DNA of 64,000 bases, taken from assembly GCA_963210315.1 (NCBI GenBank), contig OY723248.1:1504727-1568726 (forward strand), read 5' to 3'. The notes under the pieces are model-generated. The model ran no database searches and was not told where the DNA came from. It was given only the letters and a program-made list of their open reading frames with translations. Positions 43,449 to 54,998 of this stretch are shown here, in pieces (position 1 is the first letter of the stretch; each line of letters begins with the position of its first letter). The DNA comes from Rhynchopus euleeides. Taxonomy: Eukaryota; Euglenozoa; Diplonemea; Diplonemida; Diplonemidae. The position numbers and the translations under genes were made by a program.

Positions 43449-44918
43449 ATGATGCTGTCCCATAGCGTGAAGAGCGTGGCGGTGTTCGGCACATCGCCTG
43501 CATCGAGCCCGAGGCGAGGGCCTATGACAGATGCGCTTGGGAGCACGTGGGGTGGGATGGGGTCGCAGAGGCTGATGGGGTCCCCCATGCGGCCGGTCAT
43601 CACCCCGCGTGGGGGGAAGCTGTGCTCTGACGAGCTTGAGGTGGCGAGCCAGGGGACGCAGTCTGCGACGGAGGGGTCTGATCTCGACGACGAGCCGCCG
43701 CACCTCGACCACCTGGACCACGACCACGACCTCGATGCACTGTCCGACGCCCTGTGCATGCTCAACCCGAGTGTCATGAGCGGCATCCGCAGGTGCTCTA
43801 CCAACGTGCGGATGAACGAGAACTCCCAGATGCCCTATGACGACGAGCAGCGTGAGGGCGAGCTCCGTTCGCTGCGGTCGTGGCCTGTCCTCCTGTGCAA
43901 CCGTAAGGAGGCCGAGCCGGTGCGCGAGCCCCTCACCATCGAGAAGTTTGACGCCGTGCGGATGCAGCAGAATGGCGTGGTGCCCGAGTCGCTTGCTGGG
44001 AACACGCTGCTCTACATCGACAGGATTCCCGCAGACGCGTCGTCGAAGATGATCACCGCGGCGGTGGAGGCGGGCATCGGCCCCCTGGTGCCCGACTCGC
44101 TGGATGTGATCCGCAAGCACAAGACGCGGCACTGCCACGGCTTCGCCCTGCTGGGCTCTGTGTGGGAGGCGCCCCCCACCCCCCTCAGCCTCGACCTCGC
44201 TGACGGGGAGTCGATCCGCGTCGCGGTGTCGGACCTGACGCCCCGCCAGCGTGTGCCCCCGGAGGTGCCGCTGCCGCGTGCGACGCTGCGCCTGCGGGTG
44301 TACGCGCAGCGCCGCCTGTGGCTGGAGCAGGCGTCGCGGCTGACCTGGGGCGGCGTGCTCGCCATCATCAAGGACATCTGCCCTGGCAACGAGTGGCAGA
44401 ACATCAAGATGCTTGCGGACGACATGAAGAAGAAGAAGCCTGGCACCTGGGCGCACCCCTCTGTGCTGCTGGGTGCGTACTTCGTCGACTGCGGGTCGCC
44501 CGAGGCGGCAGAGGCCATCAAAAACGCAATCCACGACGAACGCGCATGCCTGGACGGCGTGCACTTCCTGGTGGGTGCTCAGTACACTGTTGAGGACAAG
44601 TTCCTCCACGAGAAGGGCAAGCAGAGCGCCGCCGAGCGGAAGTTCCAGTCGGCGTTTGACAAGCTCTGCCGCAACGAGGCAAACTCTGACGACTACGTCA
44701 TCAAGAAGAAGGGCCGTGACCGCAGCCCGCCGGAGAGCGAGAACGGCGAGCACAGCAGCGAGATGCACGTCACCATCCCCAACGGCGTGTCCCCCTCTAT
44801 GGGCCCGTCAAGCCCCTCGGGCGGCGTGTCGCCCACCAGCGGCAGCGGGTACGGAAAGCTCCCCACACCGCAGAACCAGCAGCAGATGCTGCTGCAGCAG
44901 GCGCAGCAGCAGTTCTAC

Positions 44919-44969
<51 letters not shown>

Positions 44970-45359
44970 TCGCTGCAGATGCACCAGCAGCAGCAGGGCG
45001 GGAACACTGCCCTGCAGCTGCAGATGCTGCTGCAGGAGAGGCTGGATGAGGTGCTGCGGAAGAACCCCACCTTCCGCGACTTCTACTACAACGACCTCAA
45101 CGACACGTCCCGTGTGCGGATCAACGCCGCATGGGGCGCCGGGCCTGACCCCCGTACTGCGGAGCTTCTGCAGCGCCTGATTGCAGGCGGCTTCTTCAAC
45201 TCGCTGGCGATGAACGCCCCTGGGAGCCCGCTCTCTGGAGGCGGCCCCAACCTCGCCACGCCCATCAGCCTGACCACCCCGCTGACCCCCTCGCAGCACG
45301 GCGGGAATGCGTCAGGCTTTGTGCTGAAGCAGTTCCACAGCGGAGGGGCGGAGTGGTGA
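43449..45359 (+). CDS. RRM-like RNA-binding protein with polyQ tract
   Basis: 636 residues in one exon. A region near residues 178-230 looks like a degenerate RRM: LLYIDRIPADASSKMI as an RNP2-like strand and HCHGFALLGSVW as an RNP1-like strand. A second possible copy starts at about 280 (RLRVYAQRRLWLEQASRL) and ends near GAYFVDCGSPEAAEAIKNAI and GVHFLVGAQYTV. This order resembles tandem RRMs, but the aromatic RNP residues are partly missing. A Gln tract with CAG/CAA mixture lies at about 44869-44996. The C-terminal part has a helical segment LQEVLRKNPTFRDFYYNDL-like and a Gly/Ser/Pro-rich tail. A role in mRNA binding is inferred. Start at the first of two adjacent ATGs. Ends in TGA. Confidence 0.65.
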
Positions 45360-46150
45360 GGAAGAGGGTGTGTGTCTGCAAGTGGCAGAGGAGTGACAGA
45401 GATATAGCGACAAGCAGAAAATACCCTCCAGATCAATCATGAATCAATATGTGGTTGGGAGGGGGAAGTCACGACACGAAAAAAAACAAAAAAAACGCCT
45501 TCTGGCAGATTTTAGTGTGTCCGCCACTGCCTGGTTCGTGATCTGGCACGCCGGGCTGGTGGTTCTGTGCACCGAACCAACACGAGAGAAGTGAATGAAA
45601 AAAAACAATGGGTGGTGGTGGTGGTGGTGGAATGCCATCGTTCGAAAACAAAAAGGCGTGCGGTGTTCCATGAGTTTTGCCTGATTTTTTTGGGGAGGGG
45701 GGGGAGGGGTGATGGTGAGTTTTACCCCCCCCCCTGGACACCGCACCGCACCACACCACGCCCGCCCCCCGCCCCTCGCGTATCATCGACCCCCCAAACT
45801 TACGATTTTTTGGTTGTATTTTTGTTGTGCCCACACCCCTCCGCCCCCCTCCCCTCCCCTCCCCTCCCCCCCCCCCGACCACACCCGACCCAATTTACCT
45901 CGCCTTTTGGAAAATTATTTTGATCACTCCCGTACGGACAATGTGGTTGTGAGCCTTGGGGCGGGGGGGAGGGGAAGGGGGTGGGAGAGGGTGGGGGCGA
46001 TTTGCCTGCTTTTTGGAAGGGGGGTTGGACGATGGTTTTTTTTCCGGCCACCTCCTTTCGTCCTTTTTGCCGCTCCTCTCCCACCTATTTCCTTCGTCAT
46101 CCGGATCTGTTTTGAAGTGAGGTGCTGAGGAGCGCAAGCCAGAACCGCCA
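45360..46150. other. Intergenic with microsatellite and homopolymers
   Basis: No gene. A (GGT)n run at 45610-45630, a G run at about 45696-45708 and C runs at about 45726-45734 and 45866-45878. Confidence 0.45.
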
Positions 46151-46549
46151 ATGAGTTCATTCCAAGCAAGGCTTGAAGCTCTGAATGAAACAGAACACCA
46201 GGACATGTTTCGATCGGAAGTACAAGTGGTCGAGAGCGAGCCAACTCAATATGGCGAGTTCAAAATAGGAATATTTGCTGACGCTGCCGTACTGCAAAAA
46301 AACAGAAAACCGAAGAAAATCGCTGAGCTGTGGCCATCTACACTACCCTCAATAAGAATTCAAACGAACTGCGATGTTTTAAGGGTGATCTTCAATGGAC
46401 CCACCCATCCTAATCGCACCCCCGAATCCGGTTGTTTTCACAAAGGGGCCATGATGCCGCATGTTACACACTGTATCTTTCCAACCCTTATAATCGTGGG
46501 TGCCTTAGCGGAGACGCAGAGCGCCGATCCAGCCCAAGTGCCGATTTAA
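46151..46549 (+). CDS. Possible small gene of lower GC, unrecognised
   Basis: 132 codons from MSSFQARLEALNET to AQVPI-TAA. It lies in DNA noticeably richer in A/T than neighbouring genes, and codons ending in A or T are frequent (for example GAA, AAA, ATA). The N-terminal half (RSEVQVVESEPTQYGEFKIGIFADAAVLQKNRKPKKIAELW) reads like folded protein. No family is recognised. It may be a transferred or transposon-derived fragment, or a chance frame. Confidence 0.3.
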   Translation: MSSFQARLEALNETEHQDMFRSEVQVVESEPTQYGEFKIGIFADAAVLQKNRKPKKIAELWPSTLPSIRIQTNCDVLRVIFNGPTHPNRTPESGCFHKGAMMPHVTHCIFPTLIIVGALAETQSADPAQVPI

Positions 46550-47046
46550 CTGTCAAACTGGCAGAGTTTGACACAAGCAGAATGCCTTTTTATCCGTGTT
46601 TTTTGCCGTACACAGTAGTAGCGAGCATACAATCCTTCCTTGAGAATCGAGGCCAGCGTGGGGGGGGGGGGTGGTGGTGGGTGAGTTGGCGTCCTATTTA
46701 AACTGCTATTGGTGCGTCATCATTACACACTTCGCGATTTTACTCTTTTTGTGTTGTTATCGGCAGTTGTTGCTCAGCCATCCGGTTAAATAGTGCCCAT
46801 TTCCAGGTTTTGGCCAATTCTAAATAGTACAAATTTACCCACTTTTTTGGTCCAGGAGTTCCTTCACTCACACCGTTTTTTTGCCGCGGTTTCCCGTCTT
46901 CCCAGCTTCCGACGGTTGTTTGCGACCCCCTCCCGCCCTCCTCCCACACCATGAATCTAGAAAAAATCAAAAAGCCTGAACGGTCTTCATACCCAACACC
47001 TCCCCGGCACCACGAATCTAGTTCTAGTCGTGCAGCACCGATCACC
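46550..47046. other. Intergenic
   Basis: No gene. G run at 46660-46670; otherwise nothing recognisable. Confidence 0.4.
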
Positions 47047-47111
47047 AGGAGAACACGCAGGCTGTGCAGACTCAGGCTGCGCCTGAGTCTGCACAGCCTG
47101 CGTGTTCTCCT
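47047..47111. repeat. Perfect 31-bp inverted repeat with 3-nt loop
   Basis: Arm 47047-47077 (starting AGGAGAACACGCAGG) is exactly complementary to 47081-47111, with TGC between. A GC-rich stem this long and perfect would be very stable in RNA and could extrude as a cruciform in DNA. Confidence 0.9.
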
Positions 47112-47518
47112 CGTCACAATCAAAATCGCTGTCGTAGTCGGTGTCGTTGCCAACACCGAGTGGCCTCTCGTCATTTTCCCGAACGTACATTGCAAAGTGC
47201 ACCTTCTGGGGGTCTTCGCTAGCCGGTGCAAAAAAGTGCAGGCTGGTGCAGGGCAAAATGGGCCGAAAATGGGCAAAATCGGAGGCAAAAAAAAGGGCGG
47301 GGAGTTGGGTGGCCCCTAGCTGGGAGCACGCATTTGGACCCAAAAAATAATGTCGAGCGGTCCCTGTGCATTGTTCAGCCCTCACAGGACGAGAAGGCAC
47401 GGCGGGGCCCGTGTCACGGGTAAACATTGAGATCAACCTGTCATCCTGGGCCAAGAGGGGAGCTGGCCGCCTGGGGCAATGCAGGAGCAACGGCGAGTGC
47501 TCGTGCTGGCACGAAGCG
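47112..47518. other. Spacer before minisatellite array 1
   Basis: No gene I can support. Open frames continuing into the array are consequences of the repeat. Confidence 0.4.
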
Positions 47519-49782
47519 GAGCCAGGCAGTGTTGTCCCGAGACTGGGCCGAGCCAGGCAGTGCTGTCCCGAGAATGGGCCGAGCCAGGCAGTGCAATCCC
47601 AAGGGTGGGCCGAGCCAGACAGTGCTGTCCCGAGAATGGGCCGAGCCAGGCAGTGCTGTCCCAAGGGTGGGCCGAGCCAGACAGTGCTGTCCCGAGAGTG
47701 GGCCGAGCCAGGCAGTGCTGTCCCAAGGGTGCGCCGAGCCAGTCAGTGCTGTCCCGAGAGTGGGCCGAGCCAGGCAGTGCTGTCCCGAGACTGGGCCGAG
47801 CCAGTCAGTGCTGTCCCGAGAGTGGGCCGAGCCAGGCAGTGCTGTCCCGAGACTGGGCCGAGCCAGGCAGTGCTGTCCCGAGGGTGGGCCGAGCCAGGCA
47901 GTGCTGTCCCGAGAATGGGCCGAGCCAGGCAGTGCTGTCCCAAGGGTGGGCCGAGCCAGACAGTGCTGTCCCAAGGGTGGGCCGAGCCAGTCAGTGCTGT
48001 CCCGAGAGTGGGCCGAGCCAGGCAGTGCTGTCCCGAGACTGGGCCGAGCCAGACAGTGCTGTCCCGAGGGTGGGCCGAGCCAGTCAGTGCTGTCCCGAGA
48101 CTGGGCCGAGCCAGGCAGTGCTGTCCCGAGACTGGGCCGAGCCAGTCAGTGCTGTCCCGAGACTGGGCCGAGCCAGTCAGTGCTGTCCCGAGACTGGGCC
48201 GAGCCAGTCAGTGCTGTCCCGAGACTGGGCCGAGCCACTCAGTGCTGTCCCGAGACTGGGCCGAGCCAGACAGTGCTGTCCCGAGACTGGGCCGAGCCAG
48301 TCAGTGCTGTCCCAAGGGTGGGCCGAGCCAGGCAGTGCTGTCCCGAGGGTGGGCCGAGCCAGTCAGTGCTGTCCCGAGACTGGGCCGAGCCAGACAGTGC
48401 TGTCCCAAGGGTGGGCCGAGCCAGGCAGTGCTGTCCCAAGGGTGGGCCGAGCCAGACAGTGCTGTCCCAAGGGTGGGCCGAGCCAGGCAGTGCTGTCCCG
48501 AGAATGGGCCGAGCCAGGCAGTGCTGTCCCGAGACTGGGCCGAGCCAGGCAGTGCTGTCCCGAGGGTGGGCCGAGCCAGGCAGTGCTGTCCCGAGAATGG
48601 GCCGAGCCAGGCAGTGCTGTCCCAAGGGTGGGCCGAGCCAGGCAGTGCTGTCCCGAGACTGGGCCGAGCCAGGCAGTGCTGTCCCAAGGGTGGGCCGAGC
48701 CAGGCAGTGCTGTCCCGAGAATGGGCCGAGCCAGGCAGTGCTGTCCCGAGACTGGGCCGAGCCAGGCAGTGCTGTCCCGACGGTGGGCCGAGCCAGTCAG
48801 TGCTGTCCCGAGAATGGGCCGAGCCAGGCAGTGCTGTCCCGAGACTGGGCCGAGCCAGGCAGTGCTGTCCCAAGGGTGGGCCGAGCCAGGCAGTGCTGTC
48901 CCGAGAATGGGCCGAGCCAGGCAGTGCTGTCCCAAGGGTGGGCCGAGCCAGGCAGTGCTGTCCCGAGGGTGGGCCGAGCCAGTCAGTGCTGTCCCGAGAC
49001 TGGGCCGAGCCAGGCAGTGCTGTCCCAAGGGTGGGCCGAGCCAGGCAGTGCTGTCCCGAGAATGGGCCGAGCCAGGCAGTGCTGTCCCGAGACTGGGCCG
49101 AGCCAGGCAGTGCTGTCCCGAGGGTGGGCCGAGCCAGTCAGTGCTGTCCCGAGACTGGGCCGAGCCAGGCAGTGCTGTCCCGAGAATGGGCCGAGCCAGG
49201 CGGTGCTGTCCCAAGGGTGGGCCGAGCCAGGCAGTGCTGTCCCGAGAATGGGCCGAGCCAGGCAGTGCTGTCCCGAGACTGGGCCGAGCCAGGCAGTGCT
49301 GTCCCGAGGGTGGGCCGAGCCAGTCAGTGCTGTCCCGAGACTGGGCCGAGCCAGGCAGTGCTGTCCCGAGAATGGGCCGAGCCAGGCGGTGCTGTCCCAA
49401 GGGTGGGCCGAGCCAGGCAGTGCTGTCCCGAGAATGGGCCGAGCCAGGCAGTGCTGTCCCGAGACTGGGCCGAGCCAGGCAGTGCTGTCCCGAGGGTGGG
49501 CCGAGCCAGTCAGTGCTGTCCCGAGACTGGGCCGAGCCAGGCAGTGCTGTCCCGAGAATGGGCCGAGCCAGGCAGTGCTGTCCCAAGGGTGTGCCGAGCC
49601 AGGCAGTGCTGTCCCGAGGGTGGGCCGAGCCAGGCAGTGCTGTCCCAAGGGTGGGCCGAGCCAGGCAGTGCTGTCCCGAGACTGGGCCGAGCCAGTCAGT
49701 GCTGTCCCGAGAATGGGCCGAGCCAGGCAGTCCTGTCCAGAGGGTGGGCCGAGCTAGGCAGTGATGTCCCGAGGGTGGGCCG
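47519..49782 (+). repeat. 31-bp minisatellite array 1 (~73 copies)
   Basis: Tandem units of 31 bp with core GGGCCGAGCCAGGCAGTGCTG followed by TCC and a variable block. Variation is confined to few positions: CGAGACT, CGAGAAT, CGAGGGT, CAAGGGT or CGAGAGT before GGGCC, and CAGGC, CAGTC, CAGAC or CACTC after it. The span 2,264 bp equals 73 units with almost no indels. A higher-order repeat of six units (186 bp) is seen in the right part; for example, the rare GGCGG variant recurs at 49199 and 49385. All three + frames are open because 31 is not a multiple of 3 and no frame of the unit holds a stop, so the 776-886 codon frames here are not evidence of a gene. Confidence 0.95.
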
Positions 49783-50478
49783 ACATCACATCCGGTCTCG
49801 GCCCGCTGTCTGGACCGCAGCAACAAGAAATCTGCGCTGCATGCACAGGAGCAGGGGGACTTGGCCCGTCCGCACTCCGACGTTGCACCGCGCTGCCCCA
49901 GCGCTCCAGATCACAAGGCCCCCTGCGCCGCAGGAGGTGGAGACGTCGCACACCAGCAGGATGAGGATGACGTCGCAGACCAGTTCACCACCCCCAACAG
50001 TAGGTCACACTCCGCCTCGCCTGTAGGCCGTCTACTGTATGCAGGAGTCTGCGTGTGTTGACACACACGCCCGGCACACCTGATTCTATGGGCAGCGCTC
50101 GTAACTCTCTCGGCGCCAAGTCGAAGCTGCGCAAGATTTGATTGGACGGTGCAAATATAGCTAGCCTTGCGGGATCACTAAGATACTCTCCGAGTTAGCT
50201 ACATGAACACAATATTGCACATCGCACGGTTCCGAAGGATGGGTACGCGACGCAGCTTTAGGTCTTGTGCTAATGTTACACACAGCAAGATCCCTGACGG
50301 AGGGGATCGATGCAGGCACTGAGGAGATGTCTGGGAAGGGGTCCTGCATCGAACCCCCGCCGAGTGGAGCAAACACTCGGTACTCCGGGCGCCACGTTCT
50401 GCTCGGCTGGACATCGGCCCGAGGTCGTGGCCACGGCCCCCGACCACTCACTGCGGGGAGCTTCCCCTCCAGACAGTG
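49783..50478. other. Spacer between the two arrays
   Basis: Single-copy-looking DNA, no gene supported. The last 80 bp contain short pieces similar to the array unit. Confidence 0.4.
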
Positions 50479-53400
50479 TCTGGACATCACTCCTGGGCTC
50501 GGCCCAGGGTCTGGACAGCACTCCTGAGCCGTCCCAGAGTCTGGACATCACTCCTGGGCTCGGCCCAGGGTCTGGACACCACTCCTGGGCTCGGCCCAGT
50601 GGTGTCCAGACCCTGGGCCGAGCCCAGGAGTGGTGTCGAGACCCTGGGCCGAGCCAGGCAGTGATGTCCAGACCCTGGGCCGAGCCCAGGAGTGATGTCC
50701 AGACCCTGGGCCGAGCCCGGGAGTGGTGTCCAGACCCTGGGCCGAGCCCAGGAGTGATGTCCAGACCCTGGGCCGAGCCCGGGAGTGGTGTCCAGACCCT
50801 GGGCCGAGCCAGGGAGTGGTGTCCAGACCCTGGGCCGAGCCCAGGAGTGATGTCCAGACCCTGGGCCGAGCCCAGGAGTGGTGTTGAGACCCTGGGCCGA
50901 GCCAGGGAGTGGTGTCCAGACCCTGGGCCGAGCCCAGGAGTGATGTCCAGACCCTGGGCCGAGCCAGGGAGTGCTGTCCAGACCCTGGGCCGAGCCCAGG
51001 AGTGATGTCCAGACCCTGGGCCGAGCCCGGGAGTGGTGTCCAGACCCTGGGCCGAGCCCAGGAGTGGTGTCGAGACCCTGGGCCGAGCCAGGCAGTGATG
51101 TCCAGACCCTGGGCCGAGCCAGGGAGTGGTGTCCAGACCCTGGGCCGAGCCCGGGAGTGGTGTCCAGACCCTGGGCCGAGCCAGGGAGTGGTGTCCAGAC
51201 CCTGGGCCGAGCCCAGGAGTGATGTCCAGACCCTGGGCCGAGCCCAGGAGTGATGTCCAGACCCTGGGCCGAGCCCAGGAGTGGTGTCGAGACCCTGGGC
51301 CGAGCCAGGGAGTGGTGTCCAGACCCTGGGCCGAGCCCAGGAGTGATGTCCAGACCCTGGGCCGAGCCAGGGAGTGGTGTCCAGACCCTGGGCCGAGCCC
51401 AGGAGTGATGTCCAGACCCTGGGCCGAGCCCGGGAGTGGTGTCCAGACCCTGGGCCGAGCCCAGGAGTGGTGTCGAGACCCTGGGCCGAGCCAGGCAGTG
51501 ATGTCCAGACCCTGGGCCGAGCCCAGGAGTGATGTCCAGACCCTGGGCCGAGCCTAGGAGTGATGTCCAGACCCTGGGCCGAGCCCGGGAGTGGTGTCCA
51601 GACCCTGGGCCGAGCCCAGGAGTGATGTCCAGACCCTGGGCCGACCCAGGCAGTGATGTCCAGACCCTGGGCCGAGCCAGGCAGTGATGTCCAGACCCTG
51701 GGCCGAGCCCGGGAGTGATGTCCAGACCCTGGGCCGAGCCTAGGAGTGATGTCCAGACCCTGGGCCGAGCCCGGGAGTGGTGTCCAGACCCTGGGCCGAG
51801 CCCAGGAGTGATGTCCAGACCCTGGGCCGACCCAGGCAGTGATGTCCAGACCCTGGGCCGAGCCCAGGAGTGATGTCCAGACCCTGGGCCGAGCCAGGGA
51901 GTGGTGTCCAGACCCTGGGCCGAGCCCAGGAGTGATGTCCAGACCCTGGGCCGAGCCCGGGAGTGGTGTCCAGACCCTGGGCCGAGCCCAGGAGTGATGT
52001 CCAGACCCTGGGCCGAGCCAGGGAGTGGTGTCCAGACCCTGGGCCGAGCCCAGGAGTGATGTCCAGACCCTGGGCCGAGCCCAGGAGTGGTGTCGAGACC
52101 CTGGGCCGAGCCAGGGAGTGGTGTCCAGACCCTGGGCCGAGCCCAGGAGTGATGTCCAGACCCTGGGCCGAGCCAGGGAGTGGTGTCCAGACCCTGGGCC
52201 GAGCCCAGGAGTGATGTCCAGACCCTGGGCCGAGCCAGGGAGTGGTGTCCAGACCCTGGGCCGAGCCCAGGAGTGATGTCCAGACCCTGGGCCGAGCCCA
52301 GGAGTGGTGTCGAGACCCTGGGCCGAGCCAGGCAGTGATGTCCAGACCCTGGGCCGAGCCCAGGAGTGATGTCCAGACCCTGGGCCGAGCCCGGGAGTGA
52401 TGTCCAGACCCTGGGCCGAGCCTAGGAGTGATGTCCAGACCCTGGGCCGAGCCCGGGAGTGGTGTCCAGACCCTGGGCCGACCCAGGCAGTGATGTCCAG
52501 ACCCTGGGCCGAGCCCAGGAGTGATGTCCAGACCCTGGGCCGAGCCAGGGAGTGGTGTCCAGACCCTGGGCCGAGCCCAGGAGTGATGTCCAGACCCTGG
52601 GCCGAGCCCAGGAGTGGTGTCGAGACCCTGGGCCGAGCCAGGGAGTGGTGTCCAGACCCTGGGCCGAGCCCAGGAGTGATGTCCAGACCCTGGGCCGAGC
52701 CAGGGAGTGGTGTCCAGACCCTGGGCCGAGCCCAGGAGTGATGTCCAGACCCTGGGCCGAGCCCAGGAGTGGTGTCGAGACCCTGGGCCGAGCCAGGCAG
52801 TGATGTCCAGACCCTGGGCCGAGCCCAGGAGTGATGTCCAGACCCTGGGCCGAGCCTAGGAGTGATGTCCAGACCCTGGGCCGAGCCCGGGAGTGGTGTC
52901 CAGACCCTGGGCCGACCCAGGCAGTGATGTCCAGACCCTGGGCCGAGCCCAGGAGTGATGTCCAGACCCTGGGCCGAGCCAGGGAGTGGTGTCCAGACCC
53001 TGGGCCGAGCCCAGGAGTGATGTCCAGACCCTGGGCCGAGCCAGGGAGTGGTGTCCAGACCCTGGGCCGAGCCCAGGAGTGATGTCCAGACCCTGGGCCG
53101 AGCCCGGGAGTGATGTCCAGACCCTGGGCCGAGCCCAGGAGTGATGTCCAGACCCTGGGCCGAGCCTAGGAGTGATGTCCAGACCCTGGGCCGAGCCCAG
53201 GAGTGGTGTCCAGACCCTGGGCCGACCCAGGCAGTGATGTCCAGACCCTGGGCCGAGCCCAGGAGTGGTGTCCAGACCCTGGGCCGAGCCCAGGAGTGAT
53301 GTCCAGACCCTGGGCCGAGCCCAGGAGTGGTGTCCAGACCCTGGGCCGAGCCCAGGAGTGGTGTCGAGACCCTGGGCCGAGCCCAGGAGTGATGTCCAGA

Positions 53401-54070
53401 CCCTGGGCCGAGCCCGGGAGTGATGTCCAGACCCTGGGCCGAGCCTAGGAGTGATGTCCAGACCCTGGGCCGAGCCCGGGAGTGGTGTCCAGACCCTGGG
53501 CCGAGCCCAGGAGTGGTGTCCAGACCCTGGGCCGAGCCCAGGAGTGATGTCCAGACCCTGGGCCGAGCCCAGGAGTGGTGTCCAGACCCTGGGCCGACCC
53601 AGGCAGTGATGTCCAGACCCTGGGCCGAGGCCAGGAGTGGTGTCCAGACCCTGGGCCGAGCCCAGGAGTGGTGTCGAGACCCTGGGCCGAGCCCAGGAGT
53701 GATGTCCTGACCCTGGGCCGAGCCCGGGAGTGATGTCCAGACCCTGGGCCGAGCCTAGGAGTGATGTCCAGACCCTGGGCCGAGCCCGGGAGTGGTGTCC
53801 AGACCCTGGGCCGAGCCCAGGAGTGGTGTCGAGACCCTGGGCCGAGCCCAGGAGTGATGTCCAGACCCTGGGCCGAGCCCAGGAGTGGTGTCCAGACCCT
53901 GGGCCGACCCAGGCAGTGATGTCCAGACCCTGGGCCGAGCCCAGGAGTGGTGTCCAGACCCTGGGCCGAGCCCAGGAGTGATGTCCAGACCCTGGGCCGA
54001 GCCCAGGAGTGGTGTCCAGACCCTGGGCCGACCCAGGCAGTGATGTCCAGACCCTGGGCCGACCCAGGCT
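50479..54070. repeat. 31-bp minisatellite array 2 (~116 copies) with orientation switch
   Basis: Units of 31 bp with core CAGACCCTGGGCCGAGCC and a variable tail (CAGGAGTG, CGGGAGTG, AGGGAGTG, AGGCAGTG, TAGGAGTG followed by ATGTC or GTGTC). About four units at 50479-50599 run in the reverse direction; from 50600 to the end about 112 units run forward. The unit is clearly related to array 1 (shared GGGCCGAGCC and AGGCAGTG, same 31-bp period). Rare variants (GGGCCGACCC, TAGGAGTG) recur at intervals, pointing to block-wise duplication. Confidence 0.95.
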
Positions 54071-54354
54071 GTGGGTGGTGCATTTTGGTGCATTTTCCGT
54101 CGGTTTAGGTGAAAATTGTCGAAAGTTGTCGAAATTTGTCGACAGGTGACGAACGACGAGAATCCCCGAAAAACCGGTTTTTAATTCATTTTTGGGGGGG
54201 GGTCTTCGCTGACGAAGTTTTTGTCGAAGACCCCTGTCGTCGTCGTCAGAACACTGCCGTCTTCGGTGAAAACCCCCCTGAAACACCCGTTTTCCTAATT
54301 ATGTGACGAACGACGAAGTTTGTCGAAGTTTGTCGACCAGCGAAGACCCCCTCT
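54071..54354. other. Spacer with GTCGAA-type short repeats
   Basis: Repeated TTGTCGAA words at about 54116-54140 and again near 54316-54336; the stretch GTGACGAACGACGA occurs at about 54145 and 54303. No gene. Confidence 0.4.
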
Positions 54355-54998
54355 GTGAGGGTCTTGCAGACGGGTTGTTGGTGGTGGTGCTGCGGCAGGA
54401 CGTGGGAAGCAAAACAGGACGAGACATTTGCGCTGGATGGGCTGAAGGACCTCGCGGATCTCACCACGACCAAAAAGGTGAAGTGCAACACCTGCGGCGG
54501 GGAGGCCACTTCAAAGCTCGCTGCTTGCCGCTTCGCAGAAGTTCTCTTCGGGGTTGTCGATCGCTTCGATAGTGCCGGCAAGAAGCTCAAGACGGCAAGC
54601 AGCATCCCCAACGAGCTTGAGCTGTTGGAGGTGGTCCCCGGGGAGATCGCTAGCGCGGAGCCGACCACGGTGACGTACCGGCTGACAGCCTCGTCTAGTG
54701 CTGCGAAGGGGCCCGATCAGCAGTCCGCAACGTACGAGACGCAAGCCGCTCGGTTCCATGGCAGTCGCGTGCTGAAGTGGGTCGTGACAGGGACGACATT
54801 TCTGGCAGGTTGGGCCAGCTCCTGCGCGGGCTCAGGGAGGAAGGCACTCCCATGGATGCCCCTTCCTGGCTAGGGCTGGCTCGTGTGCTTCGCCCTCTGG
54901 ACTGTATCCAGCAGCTTGCTCGTCGCTACCCATCCACCCTCGGGCAGCTGGTGAAGACGACACGGTCGGGCGTGGTGGTAGACTGTGACACGCAATGA
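54355..54998 (+). other. Coding-like region in two frames, unrecognised
   Basis: Two overlapping open stretches, 54355-54873 and 54777-54998, both have gene-like composition. The first includes KVKCNTCGGEATSKLAACRFAEVLFG and the second LLRGLREEGTP and QLARRYPSTLGQLVKTTRSG. They may be exons of one gene or a decayed gene. A CxxC pair is the only motif. No family recognised. Confidence 0.3.

Noticed and set aside
47366-50026. An 886-codon open frame and two similar ones over array 1
   Set aside because: All three + frames are open with the same 31-residue repeat because the 31-bp unit has no stop and shifts frame each copy. Nothing outside the repeat supports a protein.
47519-54070. A CRISPR array
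   Set aside because: Units are contiguous with no unique spacers, and the genome is eukaryotic.
52856-54286. A 476-codon - strand frame over array 2
   Set aside because: Same artefact of a stop-free 31-bp unit; no start context or non-repeat domain.
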